Assembly: GCA_947623455.1 (NCBI GenBank)
Contig: OX392529.1
Location: 51,045,186-51,109,185, forward strand
DNA length: 64,000 nucleotides
Direction: 5' to 3'
From: Mimachlamys varia
Lineage: Eukaryota > Mollusca > Bivalvia > Pectinida > Pectinidae
Shown: in pieces, positions 1 to 13,600 of the stretch
Layout of the letters: each line of letters begins with the position of its first letter
Position numbering within the stretch: position 1 is the first letter of the stretch
Position numbers and translations under genes: made by a program
The notes under the pieces: generated by a model
What the model was told of the DNA's origin: nothing
Databases searched by the model: none
What the model saw: the letters and a program-made list of their open reading frames with translations, nothing else

Positions 1-345
1 CTCAGTCAATTTTTCTAATATCTGGTTGAAAATTGACACATAAGTGTATTATGATCATATTAACAACATATCTTCTGATGTCGCTTACTTAATTCAGTGG
101 TTTTGAAGTTATAATCTGGCGACGCTTTTTAAACGGTCACACACATGTGCCACCCCGCCGATCGTAAACATTAAAATCGTCATAACTCGGTCATTTTTTC
201 GAATATTGAGTTCAAATTTGGTGTAGAGGTGTATTATGATCATATTAACAACATATCCTCTGATGTCGCTTACTTTATTTAGTATTTTTTAAGAAATTTC
301 CTGAAGACGCTTGTAGACGCTTGTAGACGCTTGTGGACGCTTTTA
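1..345. repeat. Two tandem copies of a ~185-bp unit plus a 10-bp repeat
   Basis: Bases 1-110 and about 195-295 share a long stretch including GTGTATTATGATCATATTAA and CTGATGTCGCTTACTT. Bases 303-342 hold about four copies of GACGCTTGTA. The first copy may extend beyond the window edge. Confidence 0.7.
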
Positions 346-1104
346 AGAGAGACCGATATTGCAGGCGCAGGTTCAACACTTATAACCAGGACAAGTTCTT
401 TAATTTTAGTTTTATATGCATATTTTGAGGAAATTTAGAATTTATGACATCTTATTAGAATCCTTCCGGAAACTGAAATTAAATTGAACAGCCAAATTAA
501 TCGCATCCAAATCTTTTGAATATTAAAAACATAAAAGTCGAATGTATAAATTTAAATGTATTTTCGTTGATTCCTATTCATAAAGAACTTAGAGTCTTTC
601 ACGTCACAATCTCTTCTCTATGTTATATATTTTATTTAAACATTTAAAAAAAAAAATAGCCTCGTTGTTTAGTCGTTATTATGTATATTAGGTTTTGTTT
701 TAAATAGGAGGCAGAAAAAACAATAAAAAAACTTAATTGTTTGATTTTTATTTACATCTGAATAACCCTGGACATGGTAGATGTGGTGAAAAATATGTAT
801 TTATAAAAATAATATTTTCATACGTAAAGTTCACATTTAACTTAAATATAATTGTATTATTTTGCACAGGCTGGCTATGTCCGAATGAACAATAATTTTA
901 TAAATAACATTTCCCTCGTCAAATGTCAGAATTAAGTTGATTAGTGACAAGATAAAATAATTTAAATATCATAAAAAAGAAATAGGCATTTGGATTTATG
1001 GATAGACTGATGACGTCAAATGTATGTACATACTTTGACCACACAAACGTGACGTTATCAGTGACCGATAACCTGCCATACAAAGTAAATATATAGAGGA
1101 TACA
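346..1104. other. Intergenic, nothing recognised
   Basis: AT-rich sequence with scattered stops in all frames. A palindromic TGACGTCA occurs at 1011-1018 but has no nearby gene to regulate. Confidence 0.5.
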
Positions 1105-1260
1105 CAACGAGTGGTTGTTGGATATGGATTGTAGTTCACCCGAGTTTATTATTTTTTAAAGTTAAAAAGTACTAGGGCTATAGCGAGTGTCTTTGTAACT
1201 TTTAAAACTTAACTAACGAGAGTGAAATAAATACCATATCCAACAACAACGAGTCGTGTG
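1105..1260. repeat. Imperfect foldback element
   Basis: GGTTGTTGGATATGG at about 1113 is matched in inverted orientation by CCATATCCAACAAC near 1236, with further weaker pairing inward (AAAGTTAAAAAGT with ACTTTTAAAACTT). Intervening length is about 100 bases. Confidence 0.6.
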
Positions 1261-1901
1261 ATCAGTTTCTACACCAATTTCAGAAGAAAACAGCTTAAAA
1301 GTAACTTGGTTTGAATACACATACACAAATGTTTTGTCAACAAGGCTCATTATTAATAAAAAAAAGATGTCTTTGTTTTGCAAATTTTATTAGTTTCAAA
1401 GTAATTCTATCGGCAACTACTTCAAGACAAAATAAAGTGAAGGCAATATTTCATTGTATTCATATAAATATTTACATTTCCGGTGTGTTTTTTCTATATG
1501 GTACTACCAACGATTTTGACGTTTATACTTCGGTAAACTTTAGTCCAGCGTATAGGAATACAAGCCGGACCACTATCACGCTTGCGCTTTTAGTGTGAGT
1601 GCGCATTGTTAATTTGTTACCTTGCATTAAAACTTTGGATGAACTTAATTTTTAAAACTTTAATAAGCAAATGAAAGCAATATAGTAATGAAAAATAAAA
1701 TATCTTCAATTCCTGACGGTAACAAACAAATGTTATTGCGGACTATATTCTGTTTACTTCGTGAAGTTAACAATCTTTCCCGCCAAATTGGAATCAGCTG
1801 TTTTTGGTATTCAATCGGTTGTCGGCTGTTCCGTCAGTGCGTATAACGTTCAATAAATGACGATTTTTACTTTTGTAAGTTGCGTAAATCTATTTTAAAG
1901 T

Positions 1902-1936
1902 GTCAAAATGTCAAATGTCAAATGTCAAGTGTCAAA
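1902..1936. repeat. TGTCAAA 7-bp microsatellite-like run
   Basis: About five near-copies of TGTCAAA, one with AGT instead of AAT. Sequence on both sides (1261-2140) shows nothing recognisable. Confidence 0.6.
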
Positions 1937-2139
1937 TGAAAACAATCAGCAAGTGACATTGTTCCGGTCAAAGTTTGATTTGCCAGCCAATCAAATGCGT
2001 TTTAAGTTTATTCCGTGTTTGGTATAAACAGAATGTTATTGAACAGTTGTAACGATAATTTGATACCCTGAAAGTGGAATGACACCAATCTATTGTGGGA
2101 GAAATAATGTTAAATATTTAAAACGCTTGTTAAATAAAC

Positions 2140-2280
2140 GTACCCCTCCAACACACACACCACCCAACACACCACACCCAAACACACACACACATGCACA
2201 CACATCCCCCACCTCACCCAACCAACCACACACAACCACCCTCCAACCCACCCACCACCACCATACACACACACATTTTT
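2140..2280. repeat. CA/CCA-rich low-complexity tract
   Basis: Mixed CACACA and CCACCC runs on the + strand. This composition alone creates the open frames on both strands here. Confidence 0.8.
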
Positions 2281-3005
2281 GCTGCATTTCTAAACTTTAG
2301 TAATATATTGTCAACAGTATGTCGAAAAAATGAATTACACTGCATCATGCAAATGTCAACGGATGGGAATTGAATGTTTTTAAAACAACTGTAGAATCAA
2401 AAGGGTCAGTTGGGTAAAACGGACGGGCAAAATTGTTTTCACAAAAGCATTAATACAACATTATGTGTGTGAAGTTGACATACACCTCGGTTGGAACTAT
2501 GCTACAGAAACTATCACACTAGACTGTGATAACATATGTCGTTTTAACACAGGAAAGTGTTTTATTGAATTTATTTTAAAGGAATCACTTTCATTGAAAT
2601 CCTGATTGGGGTTATAATGAACATATTTCCTGTGTTTACTAAAGTAAGCTATTTGGTTGACAATTTAGTTTTTCCGTTTGTCTTATTATATTTATATTTG
2701 CGTTGCAACCCACTAAATGAACATTATTAGTAAAAATGCCTTCCATAAAAGTATATTTACATTTGCTCTGCAATTTTCCATTGACACAATGCTAAGAGGC
2801 AGTTGCTGCCATACGCCTATAACACCCAGTGCCTCAGGCTATAACAGCAGTTGGTATTGTGACGTCATCAATCTCTATTGTGACGTCATAAATTTCATTG
2901 TTGTCTTCACTTGATCTGCTGATCAAAATTGGTCCAAAGAAACTAAATAAAGCACCATAATTCTATCAAAATGTAAATATAAGTAATGGACATTTTAACA
3001 AATAT
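2281..3005. other. Intergenic, paired TGACGTCA sites only
   Basis: Nothing gene-like. ATTGTGACGTCAT occurs twice, 18 bases apart (about 2857-2890): a pair of perfect CRE-type palindromes in a short direct repeat. No promoter or transcript is visible nearby. Confidence 0.4.
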
Positions 3006-3114
3006 TGTTACAGTCCTATAACACACATTGCTATTGCTAACAAACTTACATAAAGCCCTACCGGGCTTTATTTAGTTTGTCATCAATAGCAATGTGTGTT
3101 ATAGGACTGTAACA
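3006..3114. repeat. Perfect-arm foldback (palindromic) element
   Basis: Perfect 31-bp inverted arms at 3006-3036 and 3084-3114. The centre contains a further hairpin, TAAAGCCC-TACC-GGGCTTTA. It would fold almost end to end. Confidence 0.9.
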
Positions 3115-3433
3115 ACATTTGCTAAAACATTCATTGCTTAAATGAAAGCAATGGTTCTCGAGACGTAGCACGTGTTTTAATTATGACGTCATAGATCAAG
3201 CTTGTTCAATGAGAGTCTTGTCGCGCAGTTTCGAATAACATGGAGAATGTCCTTGCTTCAAACGTCAAATGACTAGTCATTATCATTGGCGCCAATTTTA
3301 TTCATGCTTGGCTGTTTCGCCAATGTCGTTTAAATGACGACGCCTATACAAACGAAGCTAATAAACTAATTATTTGGAAAAAAATAAAAATGGAATTCAT
3401 CAACTGTGCTATAGTAAAAATGTAAATATATCG

Positions 3434-3570
3434 ATTGCAAGTTATTTTTTTAGCGCTATGAAAGGTCAGTTGTTACATCCATATTTAGCATGAATTCAGC
3501 CCTAGCGGGCTTCATTCAATATGGCTGACCTTTCATAGCACTATGAAGGTTAAAAAAATAACTTTCAATC
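3434..3570. repeat. Foldback element with GCCC/GGGC centre
   Basis: Arms containing TTTTTTTAGCGCTATGAAAGG and its near-complement flank a centre reading CAGCCCTAGCGGGCTTCATTCA-like. The centre resembles that of the element at 3006-3114 although the arms differ. Confidence 0.8.
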
Positions 3571-3791
3571 CTTATTAAATTACCGTAATAAAGTCTTTTA
3601 TATGACGTCAAGTTCTATAAATGTATCACAATGTTCAAACCACCCGAGGCAAAATCTTCAAGATCTGCTATTCAAAACAATAAAGTATCATTTCACCAAA
3701 TCAACAGTGGATGAGAGTGTGCACGAATTGATGAAACATATTCTAAGTTTTCAAAATATGTAGATCGTTGTTTTGTAAATTGATGTTTTAA

Positions 3792-4178
3792 AGGCCCAAT
3801 ATACGTAACTTTCGGCATAACTTGAAGCGAAAATCAAGCCTAATAACTTTTTTATATCTATAGATTTAGTTAAGATTAACTGATATCAGCAATAAGCAAG
3901 ATGAATTATTACGGGGTTACCGGTACAGCAGCAATTGAAACTCGGAATTAGTAAACACGCGTCCATTTTGAACTGTCTTCTAACTTCGGCTTGTTGAAGT
4001 GGGCCACACCTGAATCTTTTCAATTCTTTTGATTTTTCTGTCGAGAATTTCGTGTCACACTGTAGTTACCGCTCAGATTTACTTCGTTTTAGACTTATTT
4101 CTGCATAGTTATCAAATGGATTTTTTTCACAAATTTTCAGAATCACGAAAATTTCCCGAAGTTGCGTTTATTGGGCCT
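3792..4178 (+). mobile_element. TTAA-flanked MITE, piggyBac type (copy 1)
   Basis: 387 bp bounded by TTAA on both sides. The left end AGGCCCAATATACGTAACTT is mirrored at the right end (GAAGTTGCGTTTATTGGGCCT). No coding capacity. TTAA target duplication is the hallmark of piggyBac-superfamily elements. Confidence 0.85.
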
Positions 4179-4753
4179 TTAAACTAGGCAACACACCCAT
4201 ACGAAATCACCAGGAATAATTGAAACTTTAGCCTAACAATAGACTTGGTCTTTTTTGTCATTTTGATTGAGTAATAACGGCGACTGGTAGTACCATGAGT
4301 TATGAGCTATTTGCCTTGATCTACATCTGTGTATTAACCTTTTGTGACTTTAAACTGCGTATACATAAAGCATTATTTCTAAGATACCATCAGTGAAATA
4401 GTTGAACCGAAGCCTTACAACAAGTTTCTATTACCACATTAGATAAAAAACGAGATAATTGCAAACAATTTAAAGAAATGCATGACATGTGCTATTTAAA
4501 AGGTCAACGGTAAATTTCCTTTTTAACTAATAGAAAGTTATTAACAATCTTGTTTCGGTTTTTGATCGTGTTTAAGTGTGTGTATGACAATTTAATAATA
4601 ATTGAAAAACCACTAATAATTTACGGGATAACGTGAATACTTGTGCAATGATATATGGTAGTATAATTATCCTTGATAAGATATGGATATATATAGATAG
4701 ATGTACAAAAAATGTATAAGACCTTTTCACGAATCATTTCATTATTTATTTAA

Positions 4754-5135
4754 AGGTCCAATATAAATAACTTTCGGCAAAACTTGAAGCAAAATCAAGC
4801 CTAATAACTTTTTTTATATCTATAGATATAGTTAAGATTAACTGATATCAGCAATATTCAAGATGAATTTTTACGCGGTTTCTGGTACAGCAGCAGTTGA
4901 AACTCGGTATTTGTAAACACGCGTCCACTTTGAACTGTCTTCCAACTTCGTCTTGTTGTTGACGTGGGCCCCACCTGCATGATTTGTAATCCTTTGGATT
5001 CTTCTTTCAAGAGTGTTTTGTTAGTTACCGCTCAGGTGTTCGTTTTAGGCTTGTTTTTGCATGGTTGTCAACTGGATTTTTTTCAGAATTTTTCAGAATC
5101 ACGACAAAATTCCTGAAGTTACGTATATTGGGTCT
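4754..5135 (+). mobile_element. TTAA-flanked MITE, piggyBac type (copy 2)
   Basis: Same element as at 3792, same orientation, 575 bases downstream; TTAA on both sides. The left end is slightly diverged (AGGTCCAATATAAATAACTT), the right end reads AAGTTACGTATATTGGGTCT. Confidence 0.85.
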
Positions 5136-5263
5136 TTAAGTGAATTACTTTTTTATAACTTCAGATATAATTTCCTTAGAAAGAAGGGTAACCAGGTCAG
5201 TATGTTATCCAGAAATGAGCACAAAGGCAAAAAATAATGCAATAAGTCTATACCAAATTATAT

Positions 5264-5775
5264 TTATAAATTTAGACTAACTTTCGCAATATATGTCAGC
5301 TGCAGACGAACAAACTTACGGGACAGGGATTCGAGAGATACAGGTTGATGAAGACTATGGGCAAGTTTTATGGTCGCCATCTTGCATGATCTCATCGGGA
5401 GTCTGTATCTTTGTGTGGTATGAAGATGGACGTTTTTGAGTTTGCTTGTTTGGGTGTTTACTTGTTGTGATGACAATGATGACTCAGTTCTCATTTTGAG
5501 GATTGATGCATACTTGGATGTGACCTAGCTTTACATGGCGGGTGTCGTCGATGAAGCAGAAGACGCTTACTCTTCCGGAACACCTGGTCTTATTCTCTTG
5601 TGTTTTCACGAGAGTCGCCATGTAAATATTTCCTTTGTTCATATTTTGCCCCTAGTTTAGTCGATTTTGAGTACGGATTATGGTTTTGTTGACGCTTTGG
5701 CATTCTCTGATTTTTTTTCGTCAATGTTGAGTTCGGATTATGGCTTTGTTGCCGCTTTGGTATTCTTTGATTTTT
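5264..5775 (-). mobile_element. Family B TIR element, partial, with duplicated terminus
   Basis: Contains the family B interior (GGAAGAGTAAGCGTCTTCTG in reverse complement) and a terminus that occurs twice in tandem at about 5655-5775 (GTTTTGTTGACGCTTTGG-type block). Short open frames here resemble those in other copies and are repeat-derived. Confidence 0.7.
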
Positions 5776-8700
5776 TTCATACACGTTTACGAATTAAATT
5801 ATATATAATCTCACTTAACATTAATCTAATTAATGTAATATTTGAAAAGTGTTGCAATGCAAGGTATCGTTGATGAAGCAGAAGAAGCTAATTGTTTCGG
5901 AACACCTTTGCCTGTATTCATAAAATTGTTATCGTGCTCATGAATGGCTGTGCTAAAACCACCTCTCTTGTTACACTCCTTAATCATGCCAACGATGAAA
6001 CAAGGCAGTTGTAAATACTGAAACAAAATTCGCAAAAGTGATTTTATTGTCACACTTTGGCAAAGAAGATATTTCAAATAATTTGAAACTGAAATATGAA
6101 AGAAGGCTTGATCATAATGTCCGTACTTCAGCATAAAAAATAGTTTTATGAATACGATTCCTTGTCTTAGTCCCTTGTGTTTTATTTGTTCATTAGCTGT
6201 TCACAGTACTACAGTACTTTTGTCTGTGTTCGAATCAAGAATTTATTAATACCCCTTTATCCGACAGAGGGCGTACAGCAATATTTTTTTTTATAAAAAG
6301 CAAATTAAAGAACAGGCAACTGTGTTAGGGTGACATCCATCTTTATTCGTCTAGGCAACAGCATGCAAAGGTTTGAAAGACGCTTACAATTGTACATGTA
6401 CTCTTCCGGAATATCTGTTCTTATTTTCTTATACTTTCCTTTGTTTCTTTTTTGCCTCTAGCTTAATCAATTTTGAGTTCGAATTATGGTTTTGTTGACG
6501 CTTTGGTATTCTCTGGTTTTTTTTGACATAGTAAGTGTCGTTGCTGGTGCTGAGGACTTCGACACATTCGAAACAAATTGTTTTGTTGACTAGTTTTTTA
6601 AGGTCACAATGCAAATATATATTTGTTCCTACATGTAATTACCCTGGTATTCTCATCTCAATGTTAAATTTTAATCGCGAAGGTATTGACACTTCAGCAC
6701 TCTCTGTTCTTTTTCCCCGAATGCGTTTGAATAGCAAGCAGGTGATATCTAATCCCAATTAATTATGTTTTCTTCAATGTAACGGAGAAATTCAATTAAT
6801 TGATAACTGAGATTATCATAATATTTGACTACCGTTGTATGCGGTGTAATAAAGCCCTTACATACATTTTCTATATTACGCACGTGCAATAACGCCTTCC
6901 GCTTTGCTGACTGGCTGGTTCCTTGTGAACTGTATCAATACGCACGGGAACGGTCTACTTCCTTTGACTACGAAGAATACAACTTCCGACTGCTATATAT
7001 GTAGTAGAATGTTCGGAGTTGCAGATACAGATACGGTTGACAACAAAGTCAATGGTTGTTATAAAGCGTAAATAATTACAGACATCTAAACAATACTAAT
7101 CTACACATAAAAAATCGATCCGAAGATCCTTTCCCAACAACGGTATAACAGGATAAGCTGACGTCAACAAACATGCCTTATATAATCCAAACACTGCGAA
7201 CAAATCGACCTCAAACGACGCCTTTTAAAGATGTTTGAACATCAACATCACTGTTGACTCCCGCGATGATAAGGATAATTCTCCAACTGGAGGAAAACAC
7301 CACACTTCCGTTGTGTACGACAGTGATAGCTAAGCGGCAACGAACAAGTCATTGTCGCGCCAAGTGACGTCACGATATCGTCACATCTGGCCAGATTCAT
7401 GAATGGACTCGCCCGACACAGTCGAACTAAAAGTTTGTATTCATTGTTTCCAATCACCAGAGACATTTTTTCAGTTATTACATTAATTGAAACTGTCTGA
7501 AATATTGCCATAATGTGTCTTTATCTTATAGAATTAATCAATTGCAAGAGTCAATTGTGTTGGACTACTTCTTCGTTCGCCGGTACATTTGACTTACTTC
7601 GAAGGTTTGGGTTATTTGGTTCGACATATTGAAATCAGTTGGCGAGAACGGCGAAGACAAACTCTGTTAAGTATGGGGAAAGGCGATAAAACGTCATAAG
7701 ATAAACATAATCTGTCATTCACCTCTCTCGATATTAAATTCATGACACTCGTTTAGAATTTTTCATTTTTACTCGCCAGAGGCTCGCAAAAAATTAATAT
7801 GAAGAGAAACTCATGACAGATCCTACGACATACTTAAGTTGTTTTCGTGGGCACTGCTATTGTTGAATTCGTACTTCCCATTTCAATTGAATTTTATTGT
7901 AACAAGGTAATTAATCAATATAGAACGCATTGCTTACCCTTGGTAATAAGCTAGGGACACCCGTATCTTTGATTGGGCCTTATTGTCCGCTGAGAAACAG
8001 CGTATTCAATTAACCTTACACAGGATATAGGGGAATTTGAGGCATCTTGCAATACCTTACACAGTCAAGAGGAAAAAATGAGTTTTCAGAACCTAAAGCA
8101 TTGTAACGTTTTTATATGACGTACCCAAAAAGGCATTCCCAAAGTCTAGAAAAAATTATGTCTTTTATTACCAGATACGTCAACAAATCACAATCAACTA
8201 GTTTAAATTGGTTATGAAAATGTCAATATCGGGTAAAAACACCATGCTTCTGGTACAATTATTGTGCCCTTCGTCTCATGTCATTAAGTAGACGACTATT
8301 CTCTGCCTGCCTTAAAAGATATTTTTTGCAAATCACGTCAAATATATATGTTTTTGTGGATAGAAATAAAATTATATTTTGATGAAAGTACTTCTATATG
8401 TACCATAGTCTCATTAATGTTTTAATGATGTACCGCGGTATACAGCAATCTGGAGTTAATGAATGTGCTGGTCACGTGATCGCGTGGCGTCGTAGCAGGT
8501 CCCAGGCTTCCCACACCTAATACATTTGCCTAATACGTATACGTTTTTAACCTTGGCTCACTTTAATATATTATGAACGAGAGATTTATTTGCCTTAGCG
8601 ATCAACCGAGGTTTGAAATACTAGTACTGAACCCATAGTTATTGTTGTCATGTTCTTATCAAAATTATCATTATACCCAACCAACTGTGACCGTTCAGCA

Positions 8701-9078
8701 ACGGCCTTGTCTAAGACAACATACATTCCAAAATAATCAATTATTGAGCTTTGAACCCCTTCATATTGGTCACTTGACTATCGAAAGTAAAAAGTTACAA
8801 CGTTTTTATTTTGCCTTCGATCCTGTGACCTTGAACTCTTTGACCGTGTGACCTTAACTTATGGCCAGTTGTCTCCTTGTTTTTTCTTTGCTTCAAATTG
8901 TCATACCAAATTTTCATTGATGGAAAACTACAAAATTTCACATGACATTTAACCCAGTTACGTTAAGTATGTTGAATCCTTGTTTCCTTCATCATGTTAT
9001 AAAGAAAACGTTCATCATTGAAAGATACGAATGTTGCTTTTAACCTCTGCCACATTTTTTTCATTGTATCATCTTTAA
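5776..9078. other. Intergenic, only one repeat fragment recognised
   Basis: Apart from the family B fragment at 6398-6525, I see no gene, RNA or repeat. A stretch near 8790-8860 with repeated TGACCTTGA-type phrases resembles common invertebrate repeats but is short. Confidence 0.4.
6398..6525 (-). mobile_element. Family B terminal fragment
   Basis: About 128 bases matching the end of family B, from TACTCTTCCGGAA to GACGCTTTGGTATTCTCTG. The other end is missing. Confidence 0.7.
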
Positions 9079-9468
9079 GGCACAATATACGTTACTGTCG
9101 GCAAAATTTGAAGCGAAAATCAAGCCTAATATCTTTTTATATTTAAAGATTTAGTTAAGATTAACTGATATCAGCAATATTCAAGATGAATTCTTACGCG
9201 GTTACCGGTACAGCAGCAGTTGAAACTCGGTTTTTGTAAACACGCGTCCATTTTGAACTATCTTTTAACTTCGGCTTGTTGTTGAAGTGGGCCCCACCTG
9301 GATTATTTTCAATTCTTTGGATTTTTCTGTAAAGAGTTAAATATTGTAGTTACCGCTCGAGTTTACATCGTTTTAGGCTTATTTTTGCATGTTTGTCAAC
9401 TGAGTTTTTTTCAGTTTCTTTTAGAATCACGAAAAAAACCCTGAAGTTACGTTATCTATATTGGGCCT
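9079..9468 (+). mobile_element. TTAA-flanked MITE, piggyBac type (copy 3)
   Basis: Same family, TTAA at 9075-9078 and 9469-9472. The first A of the left end is missing and CCC is replaced by CAC. Internal block CGGTTACCGGTACAGCAGCA is conserved. Confidence 0.85.
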
Positions 9469-9713
9469 TTAATATAAATATGAAAATATGATTATTGTTG
9501 ATCTATTCATGCATGAACATGGTGAACGAGATTAGTTTCCTAATGAATTCACCGTCTGGTATTAAACTCATTAAAATTCAGCTACATGTATATAGAGAAT
9601 GTTTGATGTCGATATGATAACACAAGTATTTCTTCTTTTTGTTAATTTTGATGTTTGTGAAACGCAATTACAATGTAAATTGAATTTAAGGTCTATGGTG
9701 TTTATACATGTAT

Positions 9714-9758
9714 GAACGTTCGTTTTGTTGATACTTTGGTATTCTCTGATTATTTTTT
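9714..9758 (-). mobile_element. Family B terminal fragment, short
   Basis: GTTTTGTTGATACTTTGG followed by TATTCTCTGATT matches the last 45 bases of family B. Sequence from 9469 to 10330 is otherwise unremarkable. Confidence 0.5.
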
Positions 9759-10680
9759 CTTTCTTACTTTATTCGGTAATTGATTTTCAAAACGTATGGC
9801 GTCTAACCCAATCGAACTTGTGTATTTTGACGTAAAATAGACTGAGAAAGTATAATTTCTAATGGTAACAGACCATAAAATACTATTCAATGTACCACGG
9901 TTGGTGTATTGTCAATACCTAGATCAATTATCCACGAACACTAAACAGCTGTTTATTTGAAAATATATTTCTTTTTATAATTAAATCAATGAAAATATTT
10001 TCCCTTTTCGTGGTTTTGAGTTTGGAACGTATATTAAGGGCACTTTGTTAAGGAAATAAAGGACATGACAATAGTTGACTGACGTAAGTACTGAATGGGG
10101 AAAATGAAATTGATAGCAATAATGTTCTTGTGATCAGTCAAGTTGAACTGTAGCACACATAATGTATCACGATTTTTTTGCTGTTTTCTATACAAAGTGC
10201 TAACTACGTCTGTCTTAATAGAAAAACAAACATAAATAGCATTTCTGTCAGCATTTCAATTCTAAAATGACAAGTTTGAAATATAGACAAATGTGTCGAT
10301 CGTTGTGGTTTGCTATAGGGAAAAAGACAAAGGTGGGGTGGGGGGGGGGGGGTAGTGCAATCGTGCTAAAGATATATCCTATACATGTCTTTTATAGCAG
10401 TTTAATGAAAAATATCAATTTAAAAACCTGATACCAACTTTGTAAAATATTTCACGAACCAATCAATAATTAAGCATAATTGTGATGTGAATAAAAAAAT
10501 AGCATGTAGAATTTAATATAGAATCATATATTATTTATCTATGATATTCGGCTAATTTACATTTTCTAGTAAAAAAGCGATCAATCTTTGATTTGAAGAT
10601 TCTCTATCTCGACGCATGGACTCCCAATAATATTGTTTAATACATGGGTGGAAGGTGTTACCCTTTACATAAGATACAGC

Positions 10681-13600
10681 TCTCACCTGTAGAGTTGTGT
10701 AATTTGTTACCTGTAAGATTGTGTATTTAGTCACCTGTAGGGTTGTGTACTTAGTTACCTGTAAGGTTGTGTATTTTGTTACCTGTAGGGTTGTGTATTT
10801 AGTCACCTGTAAGGTTGTGTATTTTGTTACTTGTAAGGTTGTGTATTTTGTCACCTGTAGGGTTGTGTATATTGTCACCAGTAGGGTTGTGCATTTTGTT
10901 ACCTGTAGGGTTGTGTATTTTGTTACCTGTAAGGTTGTGTATTTTGTTACCTGTAGGGTTGTGTATTTTGTTACCTGTAGGGTTGTGTATTTTGTTACCT
11001 GTAGGGTTGTGTATTTTGTTACCTGTAAGATTGTGTATTTTGTTACCTGTAAGGTTGTGTATTTTGTTACCTGTAGGGTTGTGTATTTTGTTATCTGTAG
11101 GGTTGTGTATTTTGTTACCTGTAAGATTGTGTATTTTGTTACCTGTAAGGTTGTGTATTTTGTTACCTGTAGGGTTGTGTATTTTGTTACCTGTTCGGTT
11201 GTGTTAATGTTACCTGTACCGTTATGTATTTTGTTACCTGTAAGGTTGTGTATTTTGTTACCTGTAGGGTTGTGTATTTTGTTACCTGTAGGGTTGTGTA
11301 TTTTGTTACCTGTAAGGTTGTGTATTTTGTTACCTGTAAGGTTGTGTATATTGTTACCTGTAGGGTTGTGTATATTGTTACCTGTTGGGTTGTGTATTTT
11401 GTTACCTGTAGGGTTGTGTATTTTGTTACCTGTAAGGTTGTGTATTTTGTTACCTGTAGGGTTGTGTATTTTGTTACCTGTAAGGTTGTGTATTTTGTTA
11501 CCTGTAAGGTTGTGTATTTTGTTACCTGTAGGGTTGTGTATTTTGTTACCTGTAGGGTTGTGTATTTTGTTACCTGTACGGTTGTGTATTTGTTACCTGT
11601 AAGGTTGTGTATTTTGTGACCTGTAGGGTTGTGTATTTGTTACCTGTAAGGTTGTGTATTTTGTTACCTGTAAGGTTGTGTATTTTGTTACCTGTAAGGT
11701 TGTGTATTTTGTTACCTGTAGGGTTGTGTATTTGTTACCTGTAGGGTTGTGTATTTTGTTACCTGTAGGGTTGTGTATTTTGTTACCTGTAGGGTTGTGT
11801 AATTTGTGACCTGTAGGGTTGTGTAATTTGTTACCTGCAGGGTTGTGTATTTGTTACCTGTAGGGTTGTGTATTTTGTTACCTGTAGGGTTGTGTATTTT
11901 GTTACCTGTAGGGTTGTGTAATTTGTGACCTGTAGGGTTGTGTATTTGTTACCTGTAAGGTTGTGTATTTTGTTACCTGTAGAGTTGTGTAATTTGTGAC
12001 CTGTAGGGTTGTGTATTTTGTTACCTGTAAGGTTGTGTAATTTGTTACCTGTAAGGTTGTGTAATTTGTGACCTGTAGGGTTGTGTATTTGTTACCTGTA
12101 AGGTTGTGTATTTTGTTACCTGTAGGGTTGTGTAATTTGTGACCTGTAGGGTTGTGTATTTGTTACCTGTAAGGTTGTGTATTTTGTTACCTGTAGAGTT
12201 GTGTAATTTGTGACCTGTAGGGTTGTGTATTTGTTACCTGTAAGGTTGTGTATTTTGTTACCTGTAAGGTTGTGTATTTTGTTACCTGTAGGGTTGTGTA
12301 TTTTGTTACCTGTAAGGTTGTGTATTTTGTAACATGTAGGGTTGTGTATTTTGTAACATGTAGGGTTGTGTATTTTGTGACCTGTACGGTTGTGTATTTG
12401 TGACATGTACGGTTGTGTATTTAGTCACATGTAAGGTTGTGTATTTTGTTACCTGTAGGGTTGTGTTTTTTTTACCTGTAAGGTTGTGTATTTTGTTACC
12501 TGTACGGTTGTGTATGTAGTCACCTGTAAGGTTGTGTATTTTGTTACCTGTACGGTTGTGTAATTTGTTACCTGTAAGGTTGTGTATTTTGTTACCTGTA
12601 GCGTTGTGTTTTTGTTACCTGTAGGGTTGTGTAATTTGTTACCTGTATGGTTGTGTATTTTGTAACATGTAGGGATGTGTTATTTTGTAACATGTAGGGT
12701 TGTGTATTTTGTTACCTGTAGCGTTGTGTATTTTGTTACCTGTAGCGTTGTGTAATTTGTTACCTGTAAGGTTGTGTATTTTGTTACCTGTAGCGTTGTG
12801 TATTTTGTTACCTGTAGCGTTGTGTAATTTGTTACCTGTAAGGTTGTGTTTTTGTTACCTGTAGGGTTGTGTATTTCGTTACCTGTAGGGTTGTGTATTT
12901 TGTAACCTGTAGGGATGTGTTATTTTGTAACATGTAAGGTTGTGTATTTTGTTACCTGTAGGGTTGTGTATTTTGTAACATGTAGGGTTGTGTATTTTGT
13001 TACCTGTAGGGTTGTGTAATTTGTTACCTGTAGGGTTGTGTATTTTGTTACCTGTAGCGTTGTGTTTTTGTTACCTGTAGGGTTGTGTAATTTGTTACCT
13101 GTAGGGTTGTGTATTTTGTAACATGTAGGGTTGTGTTTTTGTTACCTGTAGGGTTGTGTATTTGTTACCTGTAGGGTTGTGTATTTTGTTACCTGTAAGG
13201 TTGTGTATATTGTTACCTGTAGGGTTGTGTATATTGTTACCTGTAGGGTTGTGTATTTTGTAACATGTAGGGTTGTGCATTTTGTTACCTGTAGGGTTGT
13301 GTATTTTGTTACCTGTAGGGATGTGGTATTTTGTAACATGTAAGGTTGTGTTTTTGTTACCTGTAGCGTTGTGTATTTTGTTACCTGTACGGTTGTGTAT
13401 TTTGTTACCTGTAGCGTTGTGTAATTTGTTACCTGTAGGGTTGTGTAATTTGTAACATGTAGGGTTGTGTATTTTGTTACCTATAGGGTTGTGTATTTTG
13501 TTACCTGTAGGGATGTGGTATTTTGTAACATGTAAGGTTGTGTATTTTGTTACCTGTTGGGTTGTGTATTTTGTTACCTGTAGGGTTGTGTATTTTGTTA

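Noticed and set aside
1011..1018. Multiple TGACGTCA palindromes across the first 4 kb as a regulatory cluster
   Set aside because: Most sit in or near repeats and far from any gene start; no basis for a regulatory claim.
2079..2300. Open frames on both strands across a CA-rich tract
   Set aside because: Low-complexity composition explains them.
5264..5494. Short - strand frame similar to one at 19223-19549 on the + strand
   Set aside because: The similarity comes from family B repeat copies; both frames are short and broken differently, so no transposase or conserved protein is supported.
10721..11602. Open frame of 293 codons with a V-V-Y-F-V-T-C-K octapeptide repeat
   Set aside because: It is the translation of the 24-bp minisatellite; other frames and the opposite strand are equally open, and there is no start context, signal or unique sequence.
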